From: Oleispira sp964022115
Lineage (GTDB): Bacteria > Pseudomonadota > Gammaproteobacteria > Pseudomonadales > Oceanobacteraceae
Length of the DNA stretch: 7,113 nucleotides
Reading direction: 5' to 3'
Assembly: GCA_964022115.1 (NCBI GenBank)
Contig: CAXIBC010000122.1
Span: 1 to 7,113 of the forward strand
Part shown: one piece after another, positions 5,710 through 7,113 of the stretch
How the letters are laid out: the number at the start of each line of letters is the position of its first letter
Numbering within the stretch: the first letter of the stretch is position 1
Translations under genes and position numbers: made by a program
Notes under the pieces: model-generated
Database searches by the model: none
The model's input: the letters and a program-made list of their open reading frames with translations, nothing else
What the model was told of the DNA's origin: nothing

Positions 5710-6990
5710 TTATTGATCTAATCGCTTCTCTTCTTTTAAGTCTATACCTGAGTCTTCTGCGCGCGGATCTAGGTTATAAATCTCTGGGGTTGTCATGCCC
5801 GCGATCACGTGAAATTCTTCATTATCTTCTGTCATGGCCGGTAGTTCATGGGATTGACGGCGAACGATCAAGATGAGGCAAAATAAAATAAAGCTTATGC
5901 CCATAAAAACAAATAAGAACTGATGGCCTAGTAGGCTCATAAAGGTAGACGCAATGGGCGCACCTATGGCTGAACTTAAGCCATAAGTAATCAGCATGGC
6001 GCTACCAATATCGACAAAATCGCAACTATCAGCGTTATCGTTGGCGTGGGCTAAACAGATAGCGTACATGGTCATACCAAATGCGCCCCAAAGAAAGCCT
6101 AATACGGTCGAAATGGTGCCCGGATAATAGCCTTGAAACGAAGTCACAAAGGTCGAAAACGAAATAATAGCGCCGGCTAAAGCAATAAAAATTAAAATTA
6201 AACGGCGATCAAATTTATCCGAAAAGCGCCCTAGTGGAATCTGAAATAATGCTCCGCCTAATACCACAGCGGACATAAAGTTCGCCATTTCAAAGGTTGA
6301 GAACCCACTGTCGTTTGCATAGAGTGGGGCTAGTGCCCAAAAAGAGCCGGTGATGAGGCCAGAGAAAATAGAACCGATTATGCCAATGTGAGAGTGTCGC
6401 CATACCTTAGCAAAGTCGACGCTGACTTTATGAACCGGAGTTGGTGCAAGTGTTAACGTTAATGAGACGGGCACAATTGAAAGTGATAAGAAAATTCCCG
6501 CTAAGGTAAATAATAGTACGGTATTAATGCCACCTAAGTTTAATAGTTGTTGAGCTAGGGTGATCATCGCTAGGTTTAACATTGAATAAAACGACAAGAT
6601 AGCCCCACGATTACTGGCATCAGCTCTCTCGTTCAACCAGCTTTCAATAATCATATAAATCCCCGCGACCATAATACCGATCATAAAGCGAAGGAACATC
6701 CAGCCAATGAAACTTTGGCTCCAGACGAATAATAAAATGATCACAGTATAGGCTGACGCTAGTACCGCAAAGGTACGAATATGCCCTACCCGCTTTAAAA
6801 CGAAAGGGGTGGCTAAGCAACCCGCAACAAAACCAATAAAATAGCTGGAAGCGGTTAAGCCGACTTGAAAATCAGAAAACCCTAATAGATTGGCAGAAAC
6901 AGGCAGCAAGGTAAGTAATAAACCGTGGCCTAATAAGACTAGGGCATCTGAAATTAACAGCGCGGCAATCGGTGTCAGGGAGCGGATCAT
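5710..6990 (-). CDS. Major facilitator superfamily transporter, YcaD-like
   Basis: This is a 426-residue inner-membrane MFS permease with about twelve hydrophobic helices in two halves. The loop after TM2 carries an MFS motif-A-like segment (LATPFVLKRVGHIRT, 59-73), and the second half repeats it as GRFSDKFDRR (254-263). The SSYFIG segment (48-53) and the IIES..ERADASNRGAILS region (114-133) resemble the Escherichia coli YcaD group, whose substrate is not established. The hydrophobic part ends near 377. An additional acidic tail of about 46 residues (381-426) extends beyond YcaD's usual length and is predicted cytoplasmic. The ATG has GGTGA a few nt upstream. It converges on the ectoine operon, so it need not be functionally linked, and its motifs are unlike the well-known ectoine carriers (BCCT, TRAP or ProU type). 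Confidence 0.85.
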   Translation of the reverse strand: MIRSLTPIAALLISDALVLLGHGLLLTLLPVSANLLGFSDFQVGLTASSYFIGFVAGCLATPFVLKRVGHIRTFAVLASAYTVIILLFVWSQSFIGWMFLRFMIGIMVAGIYMIIESWLNERADASNRGAILSFYSMLNLAMITLAQQLLNLGGINTVLLFTLAGIFLSLSIVPVSLTLTLAPTPVHKVSVDFAKVWRHSHIGIIGSIFSGLITGSFWALAPLYANDSGFSTFEMANFMSAVVLGGALFQIPLGRFSDKFDRRLILIFIALAGAIISFSTFVTSFQGYYPGTISTVLGFLWGAFGMTMYAICLAHANDNADSCDFVDIGSAMLITYGLSSAIGAPIASTFMSLLGHQFLFVFMGISFILFCLILIVRRQSHELPAMTEDNEEFHVIAGMTTPEIYNLDPRAEDSGIDLKEEKRLDQ

Positions 6991-7026
6991 AAATCACCAA
7001 GATGTATAAAAAATAGAAGAGGCATT

Positions 7027-7113
7027 GTCGATCTAAAGCACGACCTACAACACGTGTCGCGCTAAAGCACGACCTACAGCACGAGTGTATAGGATTTTTG
7101 TAGGTTGGTCTTT
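7027..7113. repeat. Tandem and inverted palindromic intergenic repeat (edge of an array)
   Basis: Two 28-bp units (7027-7054 and 7056-7083) repeat at a 29-bp period, sharing GTCG, then CTAAAGCACGACCTACA and CACG, with three differences. The second unit contains a small hairpin, GTCG/CGAC with a TAAA loop (7056-7073). An inverted, diverged copy of the unit's right part lies at 7098-7113 (TTGTAGGT..CTTT, 13 of 16 positions agreeing) and runs off the window. Repeats with TGTAGGTCGTGCTTTAGCG-like words occur dispersed between genes in several gammaproteobacteria (general recollection). It lies upstream of the MFS gene. Confidence 0.75.

Noticed and set aside
5688..5876. 62-codon plus-strand open frame
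   Set aside because: It overlaps the operon terminator and lies antisense to the well-supported MFS gene; no recognisable protein features.
7003..7031. Possible minus-strand promoter for the MFS gene: TCGACA, 17-bp spacer, TATACA
   Set aside because: The hexamers are fair (5/6 and 4/6), but transcription would start at about 6996, within the ribosome site, leaving almost no leader; the -35 also falls in the repeat unit.
7027..7083. CRISPR-like array
   Set aside because: The 28-bp units are separated by a single base, with no spacers and an internal palindrome, so they are tandem/palindromic intergenic repeats.

Overview
The window carries a complete ectoine (compatible solute) biosynthesis cluster of gammaproteobacterial type, with its regulator and two flanking genes. 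Low-to-moderate GC content, the ectR / ectABC-ask layout and the protein sequences suggest a marine or halotolerant gammaproteobacterium, possibly of Oceanospirillales-like affinity. The lineage is inferred from general resemblance only.

Layout. On the minus strand at 13-564 lies a MarR-family regulator that fits EctR. A 244-bp divergent intergenic region (565-808) follows, holding candidate promoters and two related pseudopalindromes. The first closely resembles the EctR1 operator described for a haloalkaliphilic methanotroph. On the plus strand come ectA (809-1315), ectB (1318-2610), a 176-bp gap with a perfect 12-bp hairpin, ectC (2787-3185), the ectoine-type aspartokinase ask (3239-4687), and a membrane-anchored TPR protein (4672-5634) that overlaps ask by 16 bp. 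A stem-loop with a short T run (5656-5707) closes the operon. Converging on it from the minus strand is a YcaD-like MFS transporter (5710-6990). The right edge (7027-7113) holds two 28-bp direct repeats plus an inverted, diverged partial copy, apparently the edge of a dispersed palindromic repeat.

How the genes work together. Ask phosphorylates aspartate and so feeds the aspartate-semialdehyde branch. EctB transaminates the semialdehyde to L-2,4-diaminobutyrate, EctA acetylates it, and EctC cyclises N-gamma-acetyl-diaminobutyrate to ectoine. EctR probably represses the operon at low salinity. No ectoine hydroxylase (ectD) is present in the window, so 5-hydroxyectoine production is not indicated here. 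The most unusual points are the paired operator-like palindromes, TTG start codons for ectA and possibly ectR, the hairpin-bearing ectB-ectC gap, and the translationally coupled TPR protein, which is not a known ectoine enzyme.
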